DNA of 64,000 nucleotides. Source: Streptomyces curacoi (GTDB lineage Bacteria > Actinomycetota > Actinomycetes > Streptomycetales > Streptomycetaceae). The stretch is taken from assembly GCF_001513975.1 (NCBI RefSeq), contig NZ_KQ947990.1, positions 422,336 through 486,335 of the forward strand, in the 5' to 3' direction. Below the pieces are notes generated by a model. The model made no database searches. It worked only from the letters and a program-made list of their open reading frames with translations, and was not told where the DNA came from. The position numbers and the translations under genes were made by a program. This document shows, piece after piece, positions 16,408 through 26,658 of this stretch. The stretch's first letter is position 1. The number at the start of each line of letters is the position of its first letter.

Positions 16408-16803
16408 ATGAGTGAGAACGCCAAGCAGAGCACCGGCCTTCGCAGCGCCGCGACCGCCGTCGTCCACGAGTCGTATTCCTTCGCCTGCATGCGGTGCGGG
16501 CACGGCTGGGAACAGTCGTACGAGATAGAGCACCACACCGACGGCGAGGGCCGTGAGTTCGTGATGTACGTGGCGGACGGCCAGGTGGTTCCGTCCCCGT
16601 TGAGCCGGCCCATGTGCCAGAACTGCGGCGGCCACATCGTGCGGATCATGCGTCCCGGGCAGGTGTCCTCCGTGCAGAACTCCCTGCACCGCCCCCGCCC
16701 CATCCCCAGCCAGCGCGAGCCGGAGCCGACGACGGCAGAGCCCCGCGACCACCACTGGCATCTCTCCGACCTCCTGCACGTCTTCCACCGCAAGGCGAGC
16801 TGA
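16408..16803 (+). CDS. Conserved protein with a CxxC...CxxC zinc-ribbon pattern
   Basis: Seen: 131 residues from ATG 16408, with AGGAG just upstream. FACMRCGHGW and PMCQNCGGHIV supply two CxxC pairs separated by ~45 residues, so a treble-clef or zinc-ribbon fold is likely. The C-terminal half is Pro/Arg-rich and ends in a histidine-rich DHHWHLSDLLHVFH stretch. No TM or signal peptide is visible. I do not recognise a named family. It stands 190 bp after rsmI and 46 bp before tatD on the same strand, so it may share a transcript with tatD. Nucleic-acid or metal binding is the only inference supported. Confidence 0.8.
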   Translation: MSENAKQSTGLRSAATAVVHESYSFACMRCGHGWEQSYEIEHHTDGEGREFVMYVADGQVVPSPLSRPMCQNCGGHIVRIMRPGQVSSVQNSLHRPRPIPSQREPEPTTAEPRDHHWHLSDLLHVFHRKAS

Positions 16804-16849
16804 GCCGAGCGCCGGCTGAGCGGGCATGCCCCTTTCGTAGGATCGGGGC

Positions 16850-17731
16850 ATGCCTTCGAACGCCTCCGACAAGCACGCGGCCCCGCCCCTCCCGGAACCG
16901 CTCCGGGCGCCGGTCGCCGACTCCCACACCCACCTCGACATGCAGTCCGGCACGGTGGAGGAGGCGCTCGCGAAGGCGGCGTCGGTGGGGGTGACCACGG
17001 TCGTGCAGGTGGGCTGCGACGTACGCGGCTCGCAGTGGGCGGCCGAGACGGCGGCGCGCTACGACGCCGTGCACGCGACCGTCGCGCTGCACCCGAACGA
17101 GGCCCCGCGGATCGTGCACGGGGACCCCGACGGCTGGTCGCGGCAGGGCGCGCGGGAGCCGGGCGGCGCGCGGGCGCTGGACGAGGCGCTCGCCGAGATC
17201 GACCGGCTGGCCGCGCTGCCCCAGGTCAAGGGCGTCGGCGAGACCGGCCTCGACTACTTCCGCACCGGGCCCGAGGGCAAGGAGGCACAGGAGGCGTCCT
17301 TCCGCGCCCACATCGAGATCGCCAAACGGCACGGCAAGGCCCTCGTCATCCACGACCGCGACGCCCACGCGGACGTCCTGCGCGTCCTGAAGGAGGAGGG
17401 GGCGCCCGAGCGGACGGTGTTCCACTGCTACTCGGGGGACGCCGAGATGGCCCGGGTGTGCGCCGCCGCCGGCTACTACATGTCCTTCGCCGGCAACGTC
17501 ACCTTCAAGAACGCCCAGAACCTGCGGGACGCGGTGGCCGTGGCCCCGCTGGAGCTGCTCCTGGTGGAGACCGACGCCCCCTTCCTCACGCCGGTCCCGT
17601 ACCGCGGACGGCCCAACGCCCCGTATCTCATTCCGGTCACGGTGCGTGCCATGGCCGCCGTGCGCGGCATCGACGAGGACACGCTGGCGGCGGCCCTCGG
17701 GTCGAACACGGCACGTGCCTTCGGTTACTGA
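16850..17731 (+). CDS. tatD: TatD-family metal-dependent hydrolase/DNase
   Basis: Seen: 293 residues from ATG 16850. Metal ligands are in place: DSHTHLD (N-terminal HxH), GETGLDYF (Glu), VIHDRDA (His), FHCYSG (His) and VETDAPFLTP (Asp). This is full length plus an ~20-residue N-terminal extension. Known: TatD enzymes are TIM-barrel 3'-5' exonucleases or D-aminoacyl-tRNA-type hydrolases with a two-metal centre. It precedes rpfB, rsmA and ispE in the same direction, the order common in actinobacteria. Confidence 0.93.
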   Translation: MPSNASDKHAAPPLPEPLRAPVADSHTHLDMQSGTVEEALAKAASVGVTTVVQVGCDVRGSQWAAETAARYDAVHATVALHPNEAPRIVHGDPDGWSRQGAREPGGARALDEALAEIDRLAALPQVKGVGETGLDYFRTGPEGKEAQEASFRAHIEIAKRHGKALVIHDRDAHADVLRVLKEEGAPERTVFHCYSGDAEMARVCAAAGYYMSFAGNVTFKNAQNLRDAVAVAPLELLLVETDAPFLTPVPYRGRPNAPYLIPVTVRAMAAVRGIDEDTLAAALGSNTARAFGY

Positions 17732-17872
17732 CGGATAACCGCCGGATAACGCTCGCCGGGTTCCCCTCACTCCGTTTCGACACGCTGAGTAATCGGGTGA
17801 CTTTGGAGAGTAATCACCGCTCCGCTAGGTTCTGTGGGCCCGAAACGGACCCCTCCGCTGGAGCGTGTCGTC

Positions 17873-19297
17873 GTGAGCAACGCGCAGTTCGAGACATATG
17901 GCCCGAGTCGGGCCCACGAGCCCCCGGAGTACGGCGGCTTCGACCCGTACAGCGCAAAGACGCTGGGCTACGGGGTGCCGGGGGCGTACGACACACGCTC
18001 CGGGCTGTACGAGACGCGGACGGAGACGTACGAGACGCGCACGAACACATATGCGACGGGCACGTACGGGACCGGCCGGGAGGCATACGAGGACACCTAC
18101 CGGCCCGCGTACGAGGTGGCCGAAGGGGCGCGCCGGCCCGGCGGGCGCTCCGGAGCCCGGCGGCGGGCCGCGCCCCGGCACAAGGCGCGGTCCGCCGAGC
18201 GGGCGGACGGGCCCATGCGCCGGCTCGTCCCGCAGGCGCTGGTCGTCGCGTTCCTCGCGGGCGGAACGACCGCCTTCGTCGCGAAGGACAAGGCGGTCGA
18301 GCTGAGCGTCGACGGCAAGCAGCGCACCCTGCACACCTTCGCGGACGACGTCACGGAACTGCTGGCCGAGGAGGGCGTCGAGGTGGGGGCGCACGATGTG
18401 GTGGCGCCCGCCCCGGGCGCGGTGCTCAGCAACGGTGACGAGGTCGCCGTGCGCTACGGGCGGCCCGTACGGCTCACGCTCGACGGTCAGCGACGCCAGG
18501 TGTGGACGACGGCGCACACGGTGGAGGCCGCGCTCAAGCAGCTGGGGGTGCGGGCGGAGGGGGCGTATCTGTCGACGGCGCGCTCCCGGCGCATCGGGCG
18601 CGAAGGCCTCGCTCTGGACGTGCGCACCGAGCGCACGGTGACGATCATGGCGGACGGCCTGGCCCGCACCATCCGAACGAACGCGGCGACCGTGCGCGAA
18701 GTCGTGGAACAGGCCGGTATCACCCTGCACGGACAGGACACCACGTCCGTCGAGCCCGAGAGCTTCCCGCGGGACGGTCAGACCATCACGGTCCTCAGGA
18801 TCACCGGCAGGAAGGAGATCCGCGACGAGGCGATCCCGTTCGCGGTGGAGCGGGTCGACGATCCCTCGGTCTTCCGGGGCACGGAGGTCGTCGAGCGGGC
18901 GGGGCAGCCCGGCCTGCGGCGGATCACGTACTCGCTGCGCACGGTCAACGGTGTCCGGCAGAAGCCGCGGCGGATCAAGTCCGAGGTGGTGCGGGAGCCG
19001 CAGACCCAGGTGGTGAAGGTGGGCACGAAGCCGCTGCCGACGTCCGTGCGCGGTGCGGATCACCTGAACTGGCAGGGGCTGGCCGCGTGCGAGTCCGGGG
19101 GGCAGCCGGACGCGGTGGACTCCTCGGGGACGTACGGGGGGCTGTACCAGTTCGACGCGCAGACCTGGCGGAGCCTCGGGGGGAAGGGCCGGCCGCAGGA
19201 TGCTCCGGCGGCGGAGCAGACGATGCGCGCGAAGAAGCTGTTCGTGCGGCAGGGGGCCAGCCCCTGGCCGCACTGCGGGGCGCGGTTGCACGGGTGA
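17873..19297 (+). CDS. rpfB: RpfB-type resuscitation-promoting factor (DUF348 x3, G5, transglycosylase-like)
   Basis: Seen: 474 residues. GTG 17873 is chosen because GGAG at 17860-17863 is nine bp upstream; GTG 17834 is a longer alternative. Residues 1-115 are cytoplasmic and contain an odd run of Tyr/Thr/Arg repeats (~36-80). A TM anchor lies at ~118-136. Three DUF348 ubiquitin-like repeats cover ~140-300, a G5 domain ~305-385, and a lysozyme-like Rpf domain ~395-474 with ACESGGQPD (catalytic Glu) and GTYGGLYQFD. Known: RpfB cleaves peptidoglycan and promotes spore germination and exit from dormancy. The 141-bp leader shows no clear riboswitch. Confidence 0.93.
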   Translation: MSNAQFETYGPSRAHEPPEYGGFDPYSAKTLGYGVPGAYDTRSGLYETRTETYETRTNTYATGTYGTGREAYEDTYRPAYEVAEGARRPGGRSGARRRAAPRHKARSAERADGPMRRLVPQALVVAFLAGGTTAFVAKDKAVELSVDGKQRTLHTFADDVTELLAEEGVEVGAHDVVAPAPGAVLSNGDEVAVRYGRPVRLTLDGQRRQVWTTAHTVEAALKQLGVRAEGAYLSTARSRRIGREGLALDVRTERTVTIMADGLARTIRTNAATVREVVEQAGITLHGQDTTSVEPESFPRDGQTITVLRITGRKEIRDEAIPFAVERVDDPSVFRGTEVVERAGQPGLRRITYSLRTVNGVRQKPRRIKSEVVREPQTQVVKVGTKPLPTSVRGADHLNWQGLAACESGGQPDAVDSSGTYGGLYQFDAQTWRSLGGKGRPQDAPAAEQTMRAKKLFVRQGASPWPHCGARLHG

Positions 19298-19462
19298 CCC
19301 CGGCCGCTCGCTCGCCCGGCGTCGGTGCCGACGCCGGGGCGGTGCGCAGCCCGGCGGCACGGGGGTGTGTCCTGGCCGCGGGACGGGAGCCGACCCGGCG
19401 GCGCGACCAGCGGCAGGCCACGGCTGCACGGCGGGGTCCTGCCGCCCCGTACCCTTGTCGCC

Positions 19463-20362
19463 GTGAGCAGCAGCCCCACCCCCGACGCCCTTCTGGGCCC
19501 CGCCGACGTCCGAGAACTCGCGGCCGCCCTGGGCGTACGCCCCACCAAACAGCGCGGCCAGAACTTCGTGATCGACGCGAACACGGTCCGCCGTATCGTC
19601 CGCACCGCGGAGGTCCGCCCCGACGACGTGGTCGTCGAGGTCGGTCCGGGGCTCGGCTCCCTGACCCTGGCCCTGCTGGAGGTCGCCGACCGCGTCACCG
19701 CCGTCGAGATCGACGACGTGCTGGCCGCCGCGCTCCCCGCCACCATCGCGGCCCGCATGCCCGAGCGCGCCGACCGTTTCGCGCTGGTGCACTCCGACGC
19801 GATGCAGGTCGCCGAGCTGCCGGGCCCGCCGCCCACGGCCCTCGTCGCCAACCTCCCCTACAACGTGGCCGTCCCGGTCCTCCTGCACATGCTGGAGACC
19901 TTCCCGAGCATCGAACGCACCCTGGTCATGGTGCAGTCGGAGGTCGCCGACCGCCTGGCCGCCGGACCCGGCTCCAAGGTGTACGGCGTGCCGTCCGTGA
20001 AGGCCAACTGGTACGCCGAGGTCAAGCGGGCCGGTGCCATCGGGCGCAACGTCTTCTGGCCGGCGCCGAACGTCGACAGCGGACTGGTGTCCCTGACCCG
20101 GCGCGCCGAGCCGATCAAGACCACCGCCTCCAGGCGCGAGGTGTTCGCCGTCGTCGACGCCGCCTTCGCCCAGCGCCGCAAGACGCTGCGGGCCGCGCTC
20201 GCCGGGTGGGCGGGCTCGGCGGCGGCCGCCGAGGCGGCGCTCGTCGCGGCCGGGGTCTCGCCGCAGGCGCGCGGAGAGGCCCTGACCGTCGAGGAGTTCG
20301 TGCGTATCGCGGAGCACAAGCAGCACCGCAGGGAAGACGACAAGGAGTCGGGTCAGCAGTGA
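19463..20362 (+). CDS. rsmA: 16S rRNA dimethyladenosine transferase RsmA/KsgA
   Basis: Seen: 299 residues from GTG 19463. KQRGQNFVID, VVEVGPGLGSLT (SAM motif I), VEIDD, and the catalytic VANLPYNVA (NLPY) are all present. The C-terminal domain has AFAQRRKTLRAAL. The ribosome site is weak. Known: it dimethylates two adjacent adenines near the 3' end of 16S rRNA as a late ribosome assembly checkpoint. Its stop overlaps the ispE start (GTGA, 20359-20362), so the two are translationally coupled. The 165-bp gap before it shows no gene. Confidence 0.95.
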   Translation: MSSSPTPDALLGPADVRELAAALGVRPTKQRGQNFVIDANTVRRIVRTAEVRPDDVVVEVGPGLGSLTLALLEVADRVTAVEIDDVLAAALPATIAARMPERADRFALVHSDAMQVAELPGPPPTALVANLPYNVAVPVLLHMLETFPSIERTLVMVQSEVADRLAAGPGSKVYGVPSVKANWYAEVKRAGAIGRNVFWPAPNVDSGLVSLTRRAEPIKTTASRREVFAVVDAAFAQRRKTLRAALAGWAGSAAAAEAALVAAGVSPQARGEALTVEEFVRIAEHKQHRREDDKESGQQ

Positions 20363-21267
20363 GCGTCACCGTCCGCGTCCCCGCCAAGGTCAATGTCCAG
20401 CTCGCGGTGGGCGCCGCCCGCCCCGACGGCTTCCATGACCTCGCCAATGTCTTTCTCGCCGTGGGCCTGTACGACGAGGTCACCGTGACCCCGGCCGACG
20501 AGCTGCGCGTGACCTGCGAGGGGCCGGACGCCGACCAGGTCCCGCTCGACGTCACGAACCTGGCGGCGCGGGCGGCGATCGCTCTCGCCGAGCGCCGTGG
20601 GATCGACCCCGCCGTCCACCTCCACATCGCCAAGGACATCCCGGTCGCCGGCGGCATGGCGGGCGGCAGCGCGGACGGCGCGGGCGCGCTCCTCGCCTGC
20701 GACGCGCTGTGGGGCGCGAACGCCTCCCGCGAGGAACTCCTCGATATCTGCGCCCAGTTGGGCAGCGACGTGCCGTTCAGCCTGGTCGGCGGGGCGGCCC
20801 TCGGCACCGGGCGGGGCGAGAAGCTGCGGGCGCTGGAGGTGGGCGGCACCTTCCACTGGGTGTTCGCGATGGCCGGCCGCGGGCTGTCGACGCCCGCCGT
20901 CTTCCGGGAGTTCGACCGGCTCGGCGAGGGCGCGGACATCCCCGCGCCCGTCGCCTCCGAGCCGCTCCTCGACGCCCTCGCGAAGGGCGACCCCGACGCG
21001 CTCGCCGCCGCCGTCTCCAACGACCTCCAGCCTGCCGCCCTCTCCCTCTTCCCGGAGCTCGCCGACACCCTCGCCGCCGGCCGTGCCGCGGGCGCGCTCA
21101 CGGCGCTCGTCTCCGGCTCGGGGCCGACCACCGCGTTCCTCGCCCGCGACGCCGAGTCGGCGGCGGCGGTGGCCGAGACGCTGCGGTCGTCCGGCATGTG
21201 TCGCGCGGTGCGCACGGCGTCGGGGCCCGCGCCGGGGGCCACTGTCGTGCGTGCCGCCGGAGCGTGA
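20359..21267 (+). CDS. ispE: 4-diphosphocytidyl-2-C-methyl-D-erythritol kinase IspE
   Basis: Seen: 302 residues from GTG 20359. GHMP-kinase motifs: VRVPAKVNVQL (motif 1), IPVAGGMAGGSADGAGALL (ATP loop) and VSGSGPTTAF (motif 3). The substrate Asp is in the LGSDVPFSL block. Known: IspE phosphorylates CDP-methylerythritol in the non-mevalonate isoprenoid pathway. Coupled to rsmA by a four-base overlap, an arrangement conserved in many bacteria. A short perfect hairpin GTACTGC-ACCG-GCAGTAC (21314-21331) follows and may end the operon. Confidence 0.96.
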   Translation: MSVTVRVPAKVNVQLAVGAARPDGFHDLANVFLAVGLYDEVTVTPADELRVTCEGPDADQVPLDVTNLAARAAIALAERRGIDPAVHLHIAKDIPVAGGMAGGSADGAGALLACDALWGANASREELLDICAQLGSDVPFSLVGGAALGTGRGEKLRALEVGGTFHWVFAMAGRGLSTPAVFREFDRLGEGADIPAPVASEPLLDALAKGDPDALAAAVSNDLQPAALSLFPELADTLAAGRAAGALTALVSGSGPTTAFLARDAESAAAVAETLRSSGMCRAVRTASGPAPGATVVRAAGA

Positions 21268-21373
21268 CGCCGTACTCACAAGTAGGCGTTCTTCGCTCGA
21301 TCTCCACACGGAAGTACTGCACCGGCAGTACGCGGGGGACAGGTGGGGCGGTTAGGGTCGGTTGACGTTTCAA

Positions 21374-21410
21374 GCGTCGGCCCGGGCGTTGAGCCCGTGT
21401 GCGCCGACGC
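21374..21410 (+). promoter_or_regulatory. Nested hairpin in the leader of the amidase gene
   Basis: GCGTCGGC (21374-21381) pairs with GCCGACGC (21403-21410), enclosing a smaller GGGC-GTTGA-GCCC stem (21384-21396). It ends 32 bp upstream of the GTG start, so it would be in the 5' leader or overlap the promoter. A TTGAC sequence lies just before it (21361-21366 region). No known riboswitch class was recognised. Confidence 0.45.
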
Positions 21411-21442
21411 CCGTCACATGCACTTCTGGAAGGCGTACTTCC

Positions 21443-22576
21443 GTGTCCGAATCCCCCACCCCCACCCAGCTGTCTCACCGTAGAAAGCGCTCCCTGTCCC
21501 GGCGCGGCGTGATCGCCGCCGGCGGGGCGGTGGCCGCCGGGGCCGCGCTCACGCCGATGGTGTTCGCGTCCACCGACTCCGGCGCGACGGACAACTCCGG
21601 CTCCGGCTCCGGCGACTCCGGTACGACGCCGGAGAAGTTCCCCGCCACCCGGACCGAAGCCGCCACCGGCACTGGCAAGGCCACCACCGCCTTCGCCGCC
21701 TCCTACGTCGCCCTGCGCTGGAGCGGCACGCAGGACGGCGCCGGTATCCGGTTCTCCGACGGTGACGCCGCCCCGGGCACCTGGCAGCAGCTGACCGCCG
21801 GCTGCGCGACCGTCGACGGCGGCGGAACGGCCCTGGTCGCCGCCGGCAACGCCACCGCGTACCAGCTGAAGACCCCCGCCGGGGCCAGCGGCGTGCACTC
21901 CCTGGCGATCGACACCACCGACGGCCCGAACCGCACCTTCAAGGTGCCGAGCGAGCCGACACGCGTGCGTGGCGTGCGCTACCTCTCCCGCCCCGCCTGG
22001 GGCGCCGACGAGTCCAAGCGCTACAAGGACGGCCAGGTCAACTCGCCGGAGAAGTACTACGCGCTGCAGACCATCACGGTCCACCACACCGCCACGCCCA
22101 ACGACGACCCGGACCCGGCGGCGACCATCCGGGGCATCTACGAGTACCACGCGGTCAGCCTGGACTGGGGCGACATCGGCTACCACTTCCTCATCGACGA
22201 GGCGGGCAACGTCTACGAGGGCCGCTACTCCGGCGACGACGGCATCCCCGCCTTCAACCCGGACGGCGACCTCGTCACCGCCTTCCACACCGCCGGCTTC
22301 AACTCGGGCAACCTCGGCATCGCCCTCCTCGGCACCCTGAACGACCGCGGGCCGACGGACGCGGCCAAGGCCTCGCTGATCCGGCTGATCAAGGTGATCT
22401 CCCGCTTCAAGGGCCTCGACCCCGCGGGAAGGACCACCTTCGTCAACCCGGTCAACGGCGTCACCAAGGACGTCGACACGGTCAGCGGCCACCGCGACTG
22501 GCTGGAGACGGAGTGCCCCGGCCAGACGATGTACGACCTCCTCGCCGAGGTCCGCACGGCGGCCGCCCGCCGCTGA
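21443..22576 (+). CDS. TAT-exported N-acetylmuramoyl-L-alanine amidase (peptidoglycan-recognition fold)
   Basis: Seen: 377 residues from GTG 21443, with GGAAGG nine bp upstream. The signal is twin-arginine type: RSLSRRGVIAAGG followed by an Ala-rich core and cleavage near residue 40. A Gly/Ser/Asp linker follows, then a beta-rich domain (~60-165), then the amidase/PGRP domain (~180-377) with ITVHHTATPN (zinc His), YHFLIDEAGNVYEGR, and the C-terminal SGHRDWLETECPGQ (zinc His and Cys). Known: amidase_2/PGRP enzymes cut the lactyl-amide bond of peptidoglycan. Inferred: a wall-remodelling hydrolase exported folded. Confidence 0.92.
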   Translation: MSESPTPTQLSHRRKRSLSRRGVIAAGGAVAAGAALTPMVFASTDSGATDNSGSGSGDSGTTPEKFPATRTEAATGTGKATTAFAASYVALRWSGTQDGAGIRFSDGDAAPGTWQQLTAGCATVDGGGTALVAAGNATAYQLKTPAGASGVHSLAIDTTDGPNRTFKVPSEPTRVRGVRYLSRPAWGADESKRYKDGQVNSPEKYYALQTITVHHTATPNDDPDPAATIRGIYEYHAVSLDWGDIGYHFLIDEAGNVYEGRYSGDDGIPAFNPDGDLVTAFHTAGFNSGNLGIALLGTLNDRGPTDAAKASLIRLIKVISRFKGLDPAGRTTFVNPVNGVTKDVDTVSGHRDWLETECPGQTMYDLLAEVRTAAARR

Positions 22577-22650
22577 CCTGTGCGGGGATCGGTCACCGAC
22601 CGGCGCACATTACGCTGGGAGGCTGACCGATCCCCCGGGGCAGGAGAAAA

Positions 22651-24462
<1,812 letters not shown>

Positions 24463-24560
24463 CGCGACAGCCTCCCCGCGCACGGCGCTCAGGGGGGTGC
24501 TCCCCAGGGGCGAACTCGCGCCCCGTGAAGGGCGCGTGAAGGCGGATAACGAGGGCATCA

Positions 24561-24601
24561 CGGGCCGGTCCTCCCTTGGGAACAGGGGAGGACGCGGCCC
24601 G
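24561..24601 (+). terminator. Hairpin downstream of the ABC-F gene
   Basis: CGGGCC (24561-24566) pairs with GGCCCG (24596-24601) and, after an internal loop, TCCTCCC (24569-24575) pairs with GGGAGGA (24586-24592). It is 99 bp after the ABC-F stop and 122 bp before the next start, so it may also sit in that gene's leader. Confidence 0.5.
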
Positions 24602-24722
24602 GTGCGCTGTCGGTGGCGGGTGATAGAAAGGTCCGCCTGAGAACAGTCTGAGAGACGGCTGGTGTGGCGGAAACGCGACGGCACAGGACGTAGCACCACA
24701 CCGGCACAAGGGGGAACCGCTC

Positions 24723-26573
24723 ATGAGCCAGCCGCCCAACCAACCGCCGCAGGGCGGCTTCGGCGCACCGCAGGATCCGCGGCAGGGCGGCTTCGGAGCA
24801 CCGCAGCCCCCGCAGCCGGGCACCCCGCAGCCCCCGCCCCCGCCGCAGGGCAACCCGCAGGCACCCCCGCCGCCCCAGGGCCCGCCGCAGACTCCGCCGC
24901 CTCCGCAGACCCCGCCGTCCGGCGCCCCGCAGCCCGGCTACGGCTACCCGCAGCAGCAGCCGGGCCAGCCCGGCCCCTACGGCCAGCCGGGCCCGTACGC
25001 CGCCGGTCCCTACGCCCAGCCGCAGCAGCAGCCGGGACCGTACGGCCATCCGCAGCAGCCCGGCCCTTATGGCCAGCAGCCCGCCCAGGGGTACGGCTAC
25101 CCGTCCCAGCCGCAGTTCCCGGGCGCACCCGGCATCCCGCCGGGCGGCTCCCGCAACCCCTTCAAGGGAAAGCCCGCCCTCGTCATCGGCGCGGCCGTGG
25201 CGGCGCTGGCCGTCATCGGCGGCACCGTCTTCGCGGTGACCCGCGGCGGCGACGACGACCCGAAGAAGCCGGTCGCGCAGGGGAGCGACGACCCCAAGGG
25301 CTCCGAGGCGCCGTCCACGCCCGCCGGCGGCGGCGCCGGCGGTGCCGACCCGGAGAACCTCAACGGCGGCCGCCAGCCCGGCGAAGCCAAGGTGCTCTGG
25401 TACAAGCAGGCGCCAGACGCGCCCAAGTCCGGCGCCGACGCCCCCGGCATGTGGATCACCGACAGGACCGCGGTGAAGGCGGCGTACAAGCAGGTCTTCG
25501 CCTACAACGTCACTGACGGCGAAGCCACTTGGGAGCCGATCGGCTTCCCCGAGAAGATCTGCGCGGTCACCCCGCAGAAGTCGTCCGACGACAAGGTCGT
25601 CGTGGCGTACATGAACGGCAGCAGCAGCCGCGCCAAGTGCAACCAGCTCCAGCAGATCGACCTCAACACCGGTGACAAGGGCTGGAAGAGCACGGTCGCC
25701 AACGGCGAGCTGTTCGACAGCACACTCGACGTCGAGCTGTCCATCACCGGCAGGACGCTGATGGTGGGCCGCTCGCAGTCCGGCACGGCGTACGACGTCA
25801 ACACCGGCGAGAAGCTGTGGGACAAGAAGAGGTTCGGCGACAAGTGCTTCCCGGACGCCTTCGCGGGCGGTGCGAAGCTGATCGCCGTGGCCTCCTGCGA
25901 CGCCACCGGCACCAACGAGCACGACGAGATCCAGGAGCTCGACCCGGCCACCGGCAAGGTCAAGTGGACCCAGAAGATGGACAAGGGCTGGAAGATCTCG
26001 CGCGTCTTCTCCCTCGACCCGCTGGTCGTCTACAGCACCAACGAGGACAAGAAGGCGTGGAACATCTCCACCTTCACCGCCGGCGGCAAGTTCCGCTCGC
26101 AGGTCGGCGTGGACCTCGACATCGGCGTCGAGTGCGGCTGGGCCATCCTCCAGCGTGATCTCGGCGGCTGCAGCGGCGTGGCCGCCGACGCCGACACGCT
26201 CTACGTGCCCACCAAGGAACTCACCAGCGCCAACGAGATCGTCGCGATCAACCTCGCCAACGGCAAGGAGAAGTGGCGGGTGAAGTCCCCCGCGGACAAG
26301 CCGATGCTGCCGATCAAGGTCGAGGACGGCAAGCTCATCGCCTACGTCAAGGCGTCGTACGACACGGGCGGCCAGGTCGTGTCGATCCCGGTCACCGGCA
26401 GCGGCCACCAGCCGGCGAAGCTGCTGCAGAACCCGGCGGGCGCCGCGGACATCGAGAACGGCTTCTTCTCAAGGGCGTTCGACTGGGTCGACGGGCGTTT
26501 CTTCCTGTCGAGCACCCGGCTGAGCGGCAACGACGAAGCGAAGGAGAAGCTGATGCTCGCCTTCGGCAAGTGA
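24723..26573 (+). CDS. Membrane-anchored PQQ-like beta-propeller protein with Pro/Gln-rich N-terminus, paralogue 1
   Basis: Seen: 616 residues from ATG 24723, preceded by GGGGGAA. Residues 1-~145 are low-complexity Pro/Gln/Gly with YGQP-type repeats and lie in the cytoplasm. One TM helix spans ~152-172 (ALVIGAAVAALAVIGGTVFAV). A Gly/Ala/Asp linker precedes a C-terminal ~400-residue domain of PQQ/BamB-like propeller blades (DLNTGDKGWKS, DVNTGEKLW, DPATGKVKWTQ, NLANGKEKWRV). Known: such domains are extracytoplasmic binding or scaffold modules; this architecture recalls the sensor parts of Ser/Thr kinases without the kinase. Function unknown. It is followed at 85 bp by a paralogue of identical length. 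Confidence 0.85.
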   Translation: MSQPPNQPPQGGFGAPQDPRQGGFGAPQPPQPGTPQPPPPPQGNPQAPPPPQGPPQTPPPPQTPPSGAPQPGYGYPQQQPGQPGPYGQPGPYAAGPYAQPQQQPGPYGHPQQPGPYGQQPAQGYGYPSQPQFPGAPGIPPGGSRNPFKGKPALVIGAAVAALAVIGGTVFAVTRGGDDDPKKPVAQGSDDPKGSEAPSTPAGGGAGGADPENLNGGRQPGEAKVLWYKQAPDAPKSGADAPGMWITDRTAVKAAYKQVFAYNVTDGEATWEPIGFPEKICAVTPQKSSDDKVVVAYMNGSSSRAKCNQLQQIDLNTGDKGWKSTVANGELFDSTLDVELSITGRTLMVGRSQSGTAYDVNTGEKLWDKKRFGDKCFPDAFAGGAKLIAVASCDATGTNEHDEIQELDPATGKVKWTQKMDKGWKISRVFSLDPLVVYSTNEDKKAWNISTFTAGGKFRSQVGVDLDIGVECGWAILQRDLGGCSGVAADADTLYVPTKELTSANEIVAINLANGKEKWRVKSPADKPMLPIKVEDGKLIAYVKASYDTGGQVVSIPVTGSGHQPAKLLQNPAGAADIENGFFSRAFDWVDGRFFLSSTRLSGNDEAKEKLMLAFGK

Positions 26574-26658
26574 GGCGTGCGCCAGGTTCGCCCTTCGCCG
26601 TAGCCCGCCCCCGCGTGTCCGCCGCTCCGCCGCTCCCGTCCCCCGAGGTACCCACGCC

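Noticed and set aside
17732..17872. c-di-AMP (ydaO-type) riboswitch upstream of rpfB
   Set aside because: No conserved core was recognised in the 141-bp leader.
17825..20326. 833-codon minus-strand frame across rpfB and rsmA
   Set aside because: It crosses two well-supported plus-strand genes and the gap between them and has no family motifs.
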